Assembly: GCA_025201365.1 (NCBI GenBank)
Contig: JAIXMF010000191.1
Span: forward strand, 1 to 25,160
Direction: 5' to 3'
From: Syncephalis plumigaleata
Lineage: Eukaryota; Zoopagomycota; Zoopagomycetes; Zoopagales; Piptocephalidaceae
Length of the DNA: 25,160 bases
The position numbers and the translations under genes are program-made. Each line of letters opens with the position of its first letter. Position 1 is the first letter of the stretch. Below, one piece after another: positions 9,825 through 20,412 of this stretch. Under the pieces are notes generated by a model. The model did not search any database and had not been told where the DNA came from. It saw only the letters and a list, made by a program, of their open reading frames with translations.

Positions 9825-10618
9825 ATGACTGACTACTGTCCCGTATATGCTCCATTCTTTGGTGCTATGGGCTGCACAGCAGCTATTGTATTTAGCTGTA
9901 AGTATCTATTTAGTTATTTAGTATTGGGTTGTCATCAGAATAGGTGTAGACCAGCTTAAGGGTTATGTTATGGCCTTTGAAGCATAGTCGCTCATCTGAT
10001 AGTTGTATATACAAACACAGCTACTAATTAATTGCGCGCATATATCCACTTCTATGATATAGGCTTTGGTGCTGCTTATGGCACAGCCAAATCAGGTGTT
10101 GGTCTATCAGCCATGGGTGTACTTCGACCAGATCTCGTGATGAAGGCTATTGTCCCAGTTGTTATGGCGGGTATTATTGGTATTTATGGTCTTGTTGTCT
10201 CCGTACTTATTAGTGATGGACGTAAGTAACAATAACAATACTATAAACAATAACAATAACCATGATGATGATAATGATGATTGCTTCTATTTTACATATG
10301 GACTATAGTCAGGATGAAGATGGCACTCTACACGTAAGTATAATACTACTACCTAGTGTATTATTGATTAGCTAACATTTTACATCTAGTGGCTTCATTC
10401 AATTGGGTGCTGGATTGGCTGTAGGATTGAGTGGATTGGCCGCCGGTTTCGCTATTGGCATTGTGGGTGATGCTGGTGTACGAGCAACAGCACAACAACC
10501 ACGTCTCTTCGTCGGTATGATTCTTATTCTCATTTTCGCTGAAGTACTCGGTTTGTACGGTCTCATCGTCGGCCTTATCCTTAACACTAAGGCTACAGGC
10601 GGTGACGTACAATGCTAA
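9825..10618 (+). CDS. VMA3: V-type H+-ATPase proteolipid subunit c
   Basis: Four exons: 9825-9897, 10063-10221, 10309-10333, 10390-10618, in phase, 161 aa, the length of yeast Vma3. Four membrane helices are evident. [10 protein letters not shown] marks helix 1-2 and [20 protein letters not shown] marks the loop into helix 3. Helix 4 (about 126-150) carries [11 protein letters not shown], where E137 is the proton-carrying carboxylate. The subunit forms the rotor ring of the vacuolar proton pump. Exon 3 is only 25 nt. The first intron, 165 nt, is the longest in the window. The gene converges on TRAP1, with 292 bp between the stops. Confidence 0.96.
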
Positions 10619-10910
10619 ATTACAACATGCTCCATCATTATTATAGGAGCATGACAACAATAAGATTGTTTTTCTCCTAAGATGTAATGATGATCATGGT
10701 CATCTCATTTGTTTAAACATATAAATCTACATTGTGTGTGTGCGTGTGTGTACGTATTTCTCTATTCCTTTAGAACAAATGTCACCTATTAATATGTTCT
10801 CATCTCGTTCCTATTTGTAGTACAATGCAATAGACGTAATTCTCTAGAAGGATTAGAGTTATTTTATTGTTGTTATTATTATTTGATCTACAACTAACAT
10901 CGATCAACGA

Positions 10911-13900
10911 TTAGTTTTTCTCATTCTCTTTGATGTTGGTTGACGATGATAATGGTAGTTCGGGTACTGCTTGTGTCTCTAGAACAGTGGCCAACAAGTG
11001 ATTAAGTCGTTTCAACATTGAACGTGGATCATCGAGTGCACCAGCGGCAATTTGAGCATTGGCTACCACCTAATAACATGGTTAATATATAGTAATTATT
11101 ATAGTGTTACTATTATTACTTACCTGTTCTGCCACTTCTTTAGCCAATTCAGGGCGTTGTTCCCTAGCATGGTAGAGACCATAGATGACAGGATGATTTG
11201 GATTGATCTCTAGGTTAACCGGGTTGGGTGGCATCATAATACCCTTGTTGGAACTAGAGATCATTTGCATCATACCTAATGGTTGTTGTGGTGATTATTA
11301 GATGATGTATACATCATTTAGATTACTTGTACAACTTACGTCGCATAGTAGGTGATTCAGGGTCAACTACAATGGCCGGATGAGATACAAGTCGTTTACT
11401 AGCCTATAATAGTAGTAATAGTAATAGTAATGATGGTTATATTACTCGTTTCTCTATGAATATCGCGATAGGACAATAGTAAGGATTGCTGCTTACCTTG
11501 ACTGAACGTAGACTTGTACCAAGTTGACTTAACATCCAATCAGATAATGTTTGTGCTTGTTCATCGGTTAACTGGTTAGATTGCGTATTCGTGTTGTCGG
11601 CACTCTCGGTGGATAATGCCTTGAGTGCTTCCTCGGAATCGATACTGATCAAGCGTTTATCGCTTACTTGTCCCAGATTATGCATGACAAATTCATCGAC
11701 CGAGTCGTACAAGTAAAGTACCTAATAAACGACTATTATAAGTATGTATTTAGTGTATATCATGATGACAATACCTCGATATTCTGCTCTTTGAATCGTT
11801 CGCTATACGGGCTTTCCTCGCCAAATTCACGACTTGGCACGCATAAATAGTAGATGGCCGTTTGGCTGTCGGGCATACGTGCTATGTAATCCTTGAATGA
11901 GGTAACCTTGCCCTTCTCGAGTGTTGACGACTCGAATCGTAATAGCTTGCCAATGGCATCCTAGTTATTAAGCATTAGCAACTAGTATGACTAGTGTCAT
12001 TGTTGCTGTTTTACCTTATGGTAGGAATCGGTACAAACACCTTCCTTTAGGAATACACCGAAATCACGCGCAAAATGATTGTATTTCTCGGGATCACGAC
12101 GTGCCTCCTCGTCCAACCATTTACAAATACGCAAAGTCATCACATCACGTAGTCGCTTGATCAACGCGCTATCCTGTAACATCTCGCGTGACAAGTTCAA
12201 TGGAATGTCCTCGGAATCAATAACACCTAATGTATTGTGGTTAGCCATTGTATTCCCAAAACTATTCTAGATGGATGTGCGTACCCTTAATGAATCGTAA
12301 CCAGGCTGGTAACAAGGCTGCCGATTTGGACTGGATAAGCACTTTACGCGAGTAGAGACTGACACCGGGATCCATACGCTCCATGCCAAATTGTTCGGCA
12401 TGATTCTCTGGCACGTAGAGTAAACTGTTAATACTCAATGGTGCATCTGTCTTGTAGTGTAATCGGAATCTTGGATGATCCCACGTCTAGATGGAGCAAT
12501 GATTAGTTAAGCTATTCCACGTAAAAGCAAGTAATGATCTAGTTGTTGTTGTTGTTGTTGCTACTTACCGAAGCAATAAAACGATAGAATTCCTTGTGTT
12601 GCTCATCGGAAATGCTATTCTTATCCTAATATGAATAGTGATTAGCGTATACAGTTGAAATGAATAAGTGCTTATTATTAGAGTTACCATTGTCCATAAA
12701 GCCTCGACTGTATTGATCTTTTTACCGTTTAGATAAATAGGGAATCCCACAAAGTTACTATACTTGAATACAATGCCTAATCATCATAGCTTATTAGTAT
12801 ACGAATATGGCACTATTGTAAGATTTGTTAATTACTTTCGATTTTAGCACGATCTGCGAATTCCAAGCATTGATCACGTAAATCTACGACAATCTTCGTG
12901 CCTATATCCACATTGTCGGCCTCGGCAATAGTATAGGCACCCAAACTGAATAATGATAATAATAATTAGTAATTATAGTGACTAGTAATCCGCTGGTACA
13001 TACCCGTCTGAAGTCCAGCAGTAACCTTTGGCGTCCGGTTGTGCAGATCGAGTGTAGACGCGTACTTTATCGCCCACCATGAATGACGAGTAGAAACCAA
13101 CGCCAAACTGACCGATAATCTTCTCGCGTGCATCGGCATTCTTATCACCAGTACTGTCGAGTTGTTCGATAAACGATTTCGAACCGGAACGAGCAATGGT
13201 GCCCAAATGCTACGGAATTATTAGATCAAATGTAGTTGATGCCATTCAATTCTCGCTTACATCGTTCAGCTCTTGTTCCGTCATACCAATACCCGTATCC
13301 TATAGAGGTATTACTTAGTAAATCGATATTGTATTTCATAAACAGTGTTCTTGTTTCATTACCTGAATGGTAAATGTCTTTGCATCGGCATCAACGAATA
13401 AACGAATCTCCAATGGATTGTCACTTGCTGCATCGCTTGTGCTTCCCGACATACGCATGTAGCGCAGTTTCTCTAGTGCATCGGTGGCATTCGATACGAG
13501 TTCACGTACGAATACCTCCTTTTCCGAATAAAGTGAATTGGCAACGATATGCAGTAGTTTCTGTGTCTCCGTTTTGAATGTATGCGGTTTGGCATCACCT
13601 TAAGTCATCGATAGATGTTAGTCATGTCATGCAGTGCATATATACTATCGTCGTCATCATCATCTACCCTACCAATGACAGTTTCTTTATTCTCGGCCTT
13701 GACATCAATCTCTGCCTCTTCTGGTTCCTCCGCCGTCTATTATATCGTATTGATTAGTTCTAACTAGTTAATATAATATGATAATGCAAGCCTACTTTAT
13801 CCGAGGAATAGTTACGCGTGCCAAATTGACCAATATGACCGTTTACTATTCCGAACACGGGTAGTCGTTGTCGTCTAGTCTGTTTATATGGAATCGTGTC

Positions 13901-14033
13901 AAGATTAAATAGGTATTGACGTGTGTAATCCTAGATCTCTTACCGTAATACGAGACACGACAAGATTACTCGTAATGAGTGGTCGACGTGCTGTCAAACG
14001 CAGTAACGGTGTGATAGAACGAGCTGCCTGCAT
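10911..14033 (-). CDS. TRAP1: Mitochondrial Hsp90 chaperone TRAP1
   Basis: Sixteen exons join in phase to 724 aa: 14033-13944, 13879-13796, 13736-13673, 13598-13363, 13299-13261, 13209-13004, 12945-12836, 12776-12688, 12625-12569, 12486-12285, 12226-12015, 11960-11775, 11721-11497, 11403-11340, 11275-11124, 11069-10911. The N-terminus ([19 protein letters not shown]) is a basic, amphipathic mitochondrial presequence. The GHKL ATPase domain has catalytic E112 and N116, DTGIGM (159-164) and [11 protein letters not shown] from 204. The middle and dimerisation domains follow, with SREML and [14 protein letters not shown]. There is no acidic linker and no MEEVD tail, which separates TRAP1 from cytosolic Hsp90. 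TRAP1 folds proteins and tunes respiration in the matrix. Intron 9 contains a GTT/CAA trinucleotide run (12543-12561). Confidence 0.94.
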
Positions 14034-14696
14034 GATAATGAACGGTGAATCCTAACAAGAAAGCGGAAAAGGAATTCGGGACAAAGTGGTAATATTCTTT
14101 GTGTGTCGCGTTGATCATTTATTTCTTTTTTTCCGATCTGTAATCCAAATTCGGATTATGATCAACCATTTTTTGTGCATGGTATTTATGATACGATGGA
14201 TTATAGTATTAGCCAAGTAGCATTGTACTGATACCCTATGCATTATGCTTATACTAGAGTATTCATGGTACACCGTTCAATGTATAACAGACAATTTGTT
14301 TACGATTCTATAACGTACAACATAATCTATAGCATTTTATTCGTCGTATACTACGAAATTGTCACAATCATTCCATCCTATATGTAGTGTGTGAGATCAC
14401 ATGTCATTTAACAAAAAGAAAATGACGAAAAGATAGAACGAGGAGGCGATAGATGGAAATACTCGTTACTTCTTACATTTAATATTGACTGCGTTAATCA
14501 AGTTTGTATTGCTAAAAGCGGTACTTGGCTTGTGATAGACCATCTTTTTAAGATCTCAGCTTCATCAGAAAGATCTATGATATAGATGCAATGCAATTTT
14601 CTTCGTCTTCTTCTTCTTCTTCTTCTTCTTCTTCTTCCTGTTCTTGTTCTTCTTTTACGGTCTATCTAGCAACGTACACTTATTCGCTATTTTGCA
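14034..14696. promoter_or_regulatory. Divergent promoter region between TRAP1 and the first pseudo-subtilase
   Basis: 663 bp shared by two divergently transcribed genes. It contains a CTT trinucleotide run (about 14600-14638) ending about 60 nt before the ATG at 14697. I find no convincing heat-shock element or TATA box. No coding content. Confidence 0.45.
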
Positions 14697-16559
14697 ATGA
14701 AACGATACTATTGCATTTTATTTGTTCTAAACTTACACTTACTATTGCTAGCACCATCATTGACTAGAGCAAATGATGGTTTGAACTATGACGAAGACTT
14801 TGGTGGATTTCCTAAATATAGCGTACCGCATGCTATATCTAAAGTCAATGGCAAAGTAGTAGATCTAAAGTTTCATTATGAAATAACCGGCGTTCGACGC
14901 TTGCACTCCTTGGGATTTAGAGGATCCGGAGTGAAGATTGCAATGCTCGAGAACGGCATCCACCATCATCATCCTGCATTACAAAATATCGGTTCATCTC
15001 CATTAAATACTGACACTAATCCTGGATCAGCTCAGACGCATAATGCAGATACGCAATCAGAAGCAATCAAAGCGTTTCATGGACGTGGCACCAGTATGGC
15101 CGGTATTATTGCCGGTAATACTAAAGACTATTTCGGTGTGGCTCCTGAGGCACAACTCACCAGTTACAATGTTTTCGGTAGTCAGGGCTCGACATCGACA
15201 TCGACATCCGCTGTGTTGTCCGCCTTGAATATGGCCATAAATCAAGGTGCACGTGTGATTACCTTGCCGGAAATTAAAACAATCGATGCTAGTGCGACAG
15301 AACTAAAGAACCTAATCATCAATGCCGGAAAGAAGGGTATAGTGATGATTGTCGCAGCAAGTGATAATAATTACCTAAATAACAACCATTTCTCGTACAC
15401 TGGACTGCCGGTGATATCTGTCGGTGGATACAGAACACCGTATCAGCTGGCACATTGGTTCGAGGAATTGGGCACGAAAAAGCGTATTGGATTTACGTCA
15501 ACCTCCAAAGGGTTAAAAGAGAACGGTGATAAAGTCGACATTGTAGTGTTTGATTCCGTACAAACCATTGAAGACTTGTACACTAAGAAAAGTGCTCATA
15601 AGATGATACTAGTGATGTCGTATACCATAACCAATGCTAATTTATTGAGGCATGCAAAAAGTCTAAATGCTCTGGGAGTAATCACTACACGACCGGACAC
15701 TAGGACAAGAAGAATGATATACCCTGTTCCATTGTTTGTCATCAGCAAGAATGACGCCGAATACATAAGGTCAAGAAAGGGTCAGAGCAAGTTTAACTTC
15801 ACCAATCAACGCGGTAATATTCTGGAGGAAGAACTGCCGTCATTGGATAGACTTGAAACGTTGGACAACGTTTCCCATATACCCGCACGTCCTGACATAC
15901 TTGGACCAAGTACTAACGTATTAGCTCCTAGTGATCATGGAACTCATGGTTATACGATGTTTAACGGTGTATTCGCGGCAATTGCCTATGTCACTGGAGC
16001 AGTAGCATTGTTAATACAGTCCAACGTGGACAATACAAATAATTATTTGTTTGTCAAAGGTTCATTACAGAATTATGCAACACCTTTGCTATTCCAAGGC
16101 ATGAAAGTGCCCGTATCGGTGATATTTCAAGGTGCGGGCGCTATAAATGTCAGAGATACGCTAATGAACTCGCTTGCTGTCGCGCCGTCCTTGCTCGATT
16201 CCAACACTCAGGAAAGAACGGTAAAGCATGCGGTAGCCATTTCTAGCTTGGAAATTATTCCAAACTTCTCGTTCTCGTCCGCCTCATCGATATACATATT
16301 GCAGCATAACTCGCAAACTCACTTGATACATCCTAACAGTGGTGGGGCAAACACTACGGTAACAGTTTCACCACCCGTACCAGCTAATCAATATGGCCTC
16401 ACCCAGTTTGAGGTCACAATCAATGTGGCGGCCAATATTCCACCTAAGAGTGTACTGCGATACTCTGGGTTTATTTTGATTCATTTAACTCCACCATTGA
16501 TAGGGCAATACACTCGTAAGCTCATTTGTCTTCCTTACAACGGCAAAATAAGCGGTTAA
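14697..16559 (+). CDS. Secreted subtilase-like protein, catalytic triad lost (pseudo-subtilase 1)
   Basis: Single exon, 620 aa. A signal peptide (MKRYYCILFVLNLHLLLLAP, then SLTRA) precedes an S8 subtilase fold of the Vpr-like type. This has a protease-associated insert (about 265-375) and a C-terminal fibronectin-like region (about 490-620). Fold landmarks remain: VKIAMLENG (79-87), GTSMAGIIAG (131-140), GVAPEAQL, and YVTGAVALL (431-439). The triad is gone. The Asp site is E85. The His of GHGTH is R130. The Ser of GTSMA is probably F426, in NGVFAAIAY. A HHHHP run follows the Asp site. A secreted non-catalytic role (binding, decoy or inhibitor) is inferred. The start is the only in-frame ATG before the signal peptide. 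It shares a near-identical DNA block (15136-15495) with the next gene. Confidence 0.85.
   Translation: MKRYYCILFVLNLHLLLLAPSLTRANDGLNYDEDFGGFPKYSVPHAISKVNGKVVDLKFHYEITGVRRLHSLGFRGSGVKIAMLENGIHHHHPALQNIGSSPLNTDTNPGSAQTHNADTQSEAIKAFHGRGTSMAGIIAGNTKDYFGVAPEAQLTSYNVFGSQGSTSTSTSAVLSALNMAINQGARVITLPEIKTIDASATELKNLIINAGKKGIVMIVAASDNNYLNNNHFSYTGLPVISVGGYRTPYQLAHWFEELGTKKRIGFTSTSKGLKENGDKVDIVVFDSVQTIEDLYTKKSAHKMILVMSYTITNANLLRHAKSLNALGVITTRPDTRTRRMIYPVPLFVISKNDAEYIRSRKGQSKFNFTNQRGNILEEELPSLDRLETLDNVSHIPARPDILGPSTNVLAPSDHGTHGYTMFNGVFAAIAYVTGAVALLIQSNVDNTNNYLFVKGSLQNYATPLLFQGMKVPVSVIFQGAGAINVRDTLMNSLAVAPSLLDSNTQERTVKHAVAISSLEIIPNFSFSSASSIYILQHNSQTHLIHPNSGGANTTVTVSPPVPANQYGLTQFEVTINVAANIPPKSVLRYSGFILIHLTPPLIGQYTRKLICLPYNGKISG
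15136..15495 (+). repeat. Homogenised block shared with pseudo-subtilase 2 (copy 1)
   Basis: This block and 17539-17894 are about nine in ten identical, with one uninterrupted identical run of about 70 bp. The rest of the two genes is much more diverged. Copy 1 has one extra TCGACA unit. Boundaries are abrupt: GGTGT(G/T)GCTCCTGA at the start and GCGTATTGGATTTA at the end. Confidence 0.8.
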
Positions 16560-17119
16560 ACAACGGTATGAAATAACTTGCGATGAATTAGATTAGAATA
16601 ACGCAGTTAGATAAACGTTGTCATTAGTTTTTTTTACTAGTTGGAAAGGCTAAGTATACACACATACACATATTAAAACAAACAATTAAAACGGAATCAT
16701 TTGTAACTATTGATTTTGTATAATGCTGAAACAACATGTCGATCATAATGTATATGTTGATAGTATTCCTAAAAGGAATCGTTATGATGAAACGACATGT
16801 GCTAATGCATCAAAGTTTCATGCTTGTAATGATGTAGATCGTCCGTACGTTACAACTCAGCATGGCGCTGGTCATAAAAATGAGTGTATCTCCACGTGCA
16901 CAATCGTTTGAGCATTCCTAGATTGTAAAATTTGCACTAAAATTTGCATTTATACGTGTCTATATATGGAATCCAAAACCAGCGTGTATCATCAAAAGCA
17001 GCATTCTGCAATGTGATTTATTCATAATAAATATCTAATAGATCGCATGGATTGATGCTGGAAACCATTCACCGTTACTTTCTTTTCACGTACCTCATCC
17101 GCATAGATACAATCATTTC
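16560..17119. other. Intergenic region between the two pseudo-subtilases
   Basis: A TATATATG element at 16961 lies about 160 bp before the next ATG and could be its TATA box. An ATG-started frame of 62 codons at 16723-16911 has four cysteines but no signal peptide and no recognisable family. I do not call it a gene. Confidence 0.4.
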
Positions 17120-18937
17120 ATGATGAAGTCACATCACATTTACACTATATTATCCATACTATTGGGGTTAGAAGCGACAACAGCATTAGTACCAAGCAAT
17201 GACAACAATGCAGTGCCGTATTTAGACAATTTCCAAGTAGAATTGCTTGGAACAAATCCGCATATCATCTCCAAGATCCACAAAAAACCAATTGACTTGA
17301 CGTCGTATCATAAAACATCTGGAGTTGAGGTATTACATTCGAAGAACGTTCATGGTGATGGTGTAAATATAGCCATAATTAACGATATGCCACCGTGAGT
17401 TCTATTAAATACTCAGCTCTTTAGTTTACTAACGTATATTATACTCCATCTCGATAGATCACGCGTCTCTTATAACAAACATAGTAGCAATAGTTATAGA
17501 ATGGAAAGTGTCATTAAGTTAAAAACAGCTTATGCTAAGGGTGTTGCTCCTGACGCACAACTCACCAGTTACAATGTTTTCGATAACCATGGCTCGACAT
17601 CGACATCTGCTGTGTTGTCCGCCTTGAATATGGCCATAAAGCAAGGTGCTCGTGTGATTACCTTGCCGGAAATTAAAACAATCGATGCTAGTGCGACAGA
17701 ACTAAAGAACCTAATCATCAATGCCGAAAAGGAGGGTATAGTGATGATTATCGCAGCAAGCCATAATAATTACTCGAATGACAAGCGTTTCTCGTACATT
17801 GGACTACCGGTGATATCTGTCGGTGGATACAGAACACCGTATCAGCTGGCACATTGGTTCGAGGAATTGGGCACGAAAAAGCGTATTGGATTTATGTCTC
17901 CTTGCAAATCACTAAAATATGAGAAGGGTACATTTGATATTGTGGCCTTGAACGGGAATCAACAGAGAATAAGTCATACCATTCCTACGGGTGATAAGAT
18001 TGCATTGATGATACCTCCAGAAGCGGATATTGAGAGCGCAATGCAAATGGCAATAGCAAGTAATGCCCAAGCAATAGTTGCTACGTACTCGGCCGCTAGA
18101 CACATGTTAAACCACTGCTTAGTTCCGGTGTTTCTTATTAGCCAGGATGATACAAATTATATACGTTTTAGGAAGGAACAACATAAATTCTTGTTCTCTG
18201 GTCAATACGGTAATCTAAAAGAACCTGAGTATGAGACTATAGACGAGGTTATATCGTCTGGAATCTCACAAGGAATGCCAGTTCTTGCTGATATACTTGT
18301 GCCAGGCGACAATATATTGGCCGCCATTCCAGGTAGTGCTGGTGCATACGGCCCGTACAATGATATATGTGCAGCGGTTGCCTATGCTGCAGGAACAGCA
18401 GCGCTGCTATTACCATTCAACGACATGCAATTAACCAACACCCAGTTCATCAAAGCTAGGTTACAAAACAACGCACTACCCATTCTTGATCCAAAATCGC
18501 GTGCCGTGGAGCCAGTTACCAGCCAAGGAGCGGGTATGATCGATGTGGCAGACGCATACCTGAATCCTCTGACTTATGAACCGGGCGAAATCAACCTAGG
18601 AGTCTTGCCACGTACAAGCATTAGAGTTCCTGTCAGAATTAGTAGTCTCGGAAGTATCTTGAAACTTACGGTCACCTATATCCCGGCAAAGAGTACACGG
18701 AAGTCGCTTATGGGCACGCCCGTACCCACTCCAATTAAGATTAATCTTACGTTTTCCGAGATTGTCAAGTCGGGTAATCTTGCCCAGTTCGAGGTGTTAT
18801 TCAATCTCAACCCTAATATTCCGCAAGGAGATGAGCTACATTTCTCGGGATATATAGTCGTTAAAGAGGATAGATCTAATGGAATGAAGCCGTTTGTTAA
18901 TACACTTCGTATTCCATACCAGGGAATAGTTGGCTAG
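17120..18937 (+). CDS. Secreted subtilase-like protein, catalytic triad and His segment lost (pseudo-subtilase 2)
   Basis: Two exons: 17120-17394 and 17458-18937, 584 aa. The intron has a TTACTAAC branch point, and the donor is GTGAGT. A signal peptide (MMKSHHIYTILSILLGLEAT) leads an S8-type fold with a protease-associated insert and C-terminal beta region, as in the neighbour. The Asp site VNIAIINDM has N88. The segment carrying the catalytic His is absent: only about 27 residues separate the Asp region from GVAPDAQL, against about 60 in the neighbour. The gap falls at the intron. The Ser site NDICAAVAY has C396. The protein should not be a working serine protease. Identity with the neighbour is concentrated in one block (17539-17894). 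A poly(A) signal AATAAA occurs at 19067. Confidence 0.83.
17539..17894 (+). repeat. Homogenised block shared with pseudo-subtilase 1 (copy 2)
   Basis: Partner of 15136-15495. It encodes residues from GVAPDAQ to GTKKRIGF. Differences are scattered substitutions and the missing TCGACA unit. Confidence 0.8.
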
Positions 18938-19300
18938 ATAAATTAATTGCAACTTATGACATACCGTTATGAACACAACTGCTACTGCTCGAATGTCTCC
19001 ACCTTGTTGCGATTTTGCTCACTACTCCGTGTAAGCTTTGTTATGTTTATTCATATTACTCATTATAATAAAACTTATCATCTTCTATCTAATGATATAC
19101 AAATGAGACTTTGCTAATTAGTAAAATGCTTATTTGTTTATGCTTCAAAGATCATGACGGCATTCCGACGGTTGTGATGGCAAATCTAACTGTTAATTCT
19201 TTTCTAATGGACTTGCATTTTATTAGCTGTCATTAATGATTTACTAATCCATTCCAAGTATCCATTTCATTGCTGTTTCCCTTTACTTCTTTACCAATGC
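18938..19300. other. Intergenic region 3' of pseudo-subtilase 2
   Basis: AT-rich, contains the AATAAA at 19067-19072. No gene seen. Confidence 0.4.
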
Positions 19301-19550
19301 TGTCTTCTTACTCTTGACTACATTCTACTTGTCGTTGACTTCTTTCACATACTGTCTTCTTCGTGCCAACTGCATTTCCCTGTCATTTCCCTTACCAATA
19401 AACAGCAAGTGTCTTCCTCGTGCCAACTACATTCCACTTGTCAGTAAACAACACGCGTTTACTTCCTCTTAACTATATGCTAGTTTTATTTACCTATTTA
19501 CTTTCTCAGTAATACGCGTCTTCTTCGTGTCATTCGTATTCCACTTACTT
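19301..19550. repeat. Degenerate tandem array, unit about 55 bp, pyrimidine-rich
   Basis: Imperfect units start with TGTCTTCTT or TGTCTTCCTCG at 19301, 19353 and 19410, with a more distant one at about 19517. Each continues with a CAACT(G/A)CATT-like stretch and CCACTTGTC. It lies directly upstream of repeat copy B. No coding frame of note. Confidence 0.5.
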
Positions 19551-19693
19551 CCTCTTTCACTTTAGCATACACATTCCCAATAGCAGCTATTCTGCCATAC
19601 TATCTCTATGACTTTTATTTATCTCTTTGCTTTCCTCTTCCTCTAACCTATCTACATGCTCACTTGTCGTTATTATTACTATACCAATAAGTG

Positions 19694-20360
19694 TTGTTTA
19701 TTGTTCGTTCTAGTCCTTCGTTTTCTATCACTGTCCTGCTTATTTATCAATGTTTAAACATTTACTGCTCTCGTTGTAATATGTACCTTTTACTTTACCA
19801 CTCTTTTCCGTCGTCTGTTTGTATGCCACCCTTACGTCATGCTTTTATTTGTATTTTACTTGTTTACTGCCATCTACATACTCTATCTACCTACAAGCAT
19901 ACACTGCTTCTTCGAATAAACTGGCATACGTGTTCATGCGCCCTTCCTTGCTCATTCCTTGCTCGTTCGTGACAAGTCAGTCATTCTACTAGTTACTGCT
20001 TGTTTATTATATTGTTTATCGTGTATTCTCCTTGTTCACTCGTTGCTCTCTATGCAAGTAACCGTAAGCAGTATCGTCATAACTTGTCTATTATGCTAAT
20101 CAATAGCTACTTGTAAGTACATGACATGGCAATATCCAACTATACTCGTACACTTGTATCATCTATCATATAGAATTGATGATGATGTTATCGCTATCAA
20201 TATAGGATCCATTACTAATACTGAATTCTTATTATCGTGCTGTATCAATTGGCATTTCTACGATGATAATGGTGCCAACTAATATGCAAATCTATTTATT
20301 AATAAACTGCAAAAGTTAAAGGCCAGCAATGTTAACTGGTTGGAAAACCCTGCATTATAA
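19694..20360 (+). repeat. Dispersed repeat, copy B
   Basis: Direct-orientation partner of copy A (5941-6605), about 13.75 kb away. The tail also matches inverted fragment C (3450-3560). It ends about 50 bp beyond the stop of the secreted kinase gene, so may supply its 3' untranslated region. No protein of a mobile element is encoded. Confidence 0.75.
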
Positions 20361-20412
20361 ATATATGTTTATTGTGCTAATACTGCCATGATTTGGCAAC
20401 TATTGTTGACAT

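Noticed and set aside
14041-14090. Heat-shock element upstream of TRAP1
   Set aside because: Several GAA triplets occur, but not in the alternating 5-bp spacing required.
16723-16911. 62-codon ATG frame between the pseudo-subtilases
   Set aside because: No signal peptide, no family resemblance, no promoter or splice support; length is compatible with chance in this DNA.
5941-20360. Copies A and B as a pair of long terminal repeats of one element
   Set aside because: The 13 kb between them holds ordinary intron-containing host genes and no retroelement proteins.
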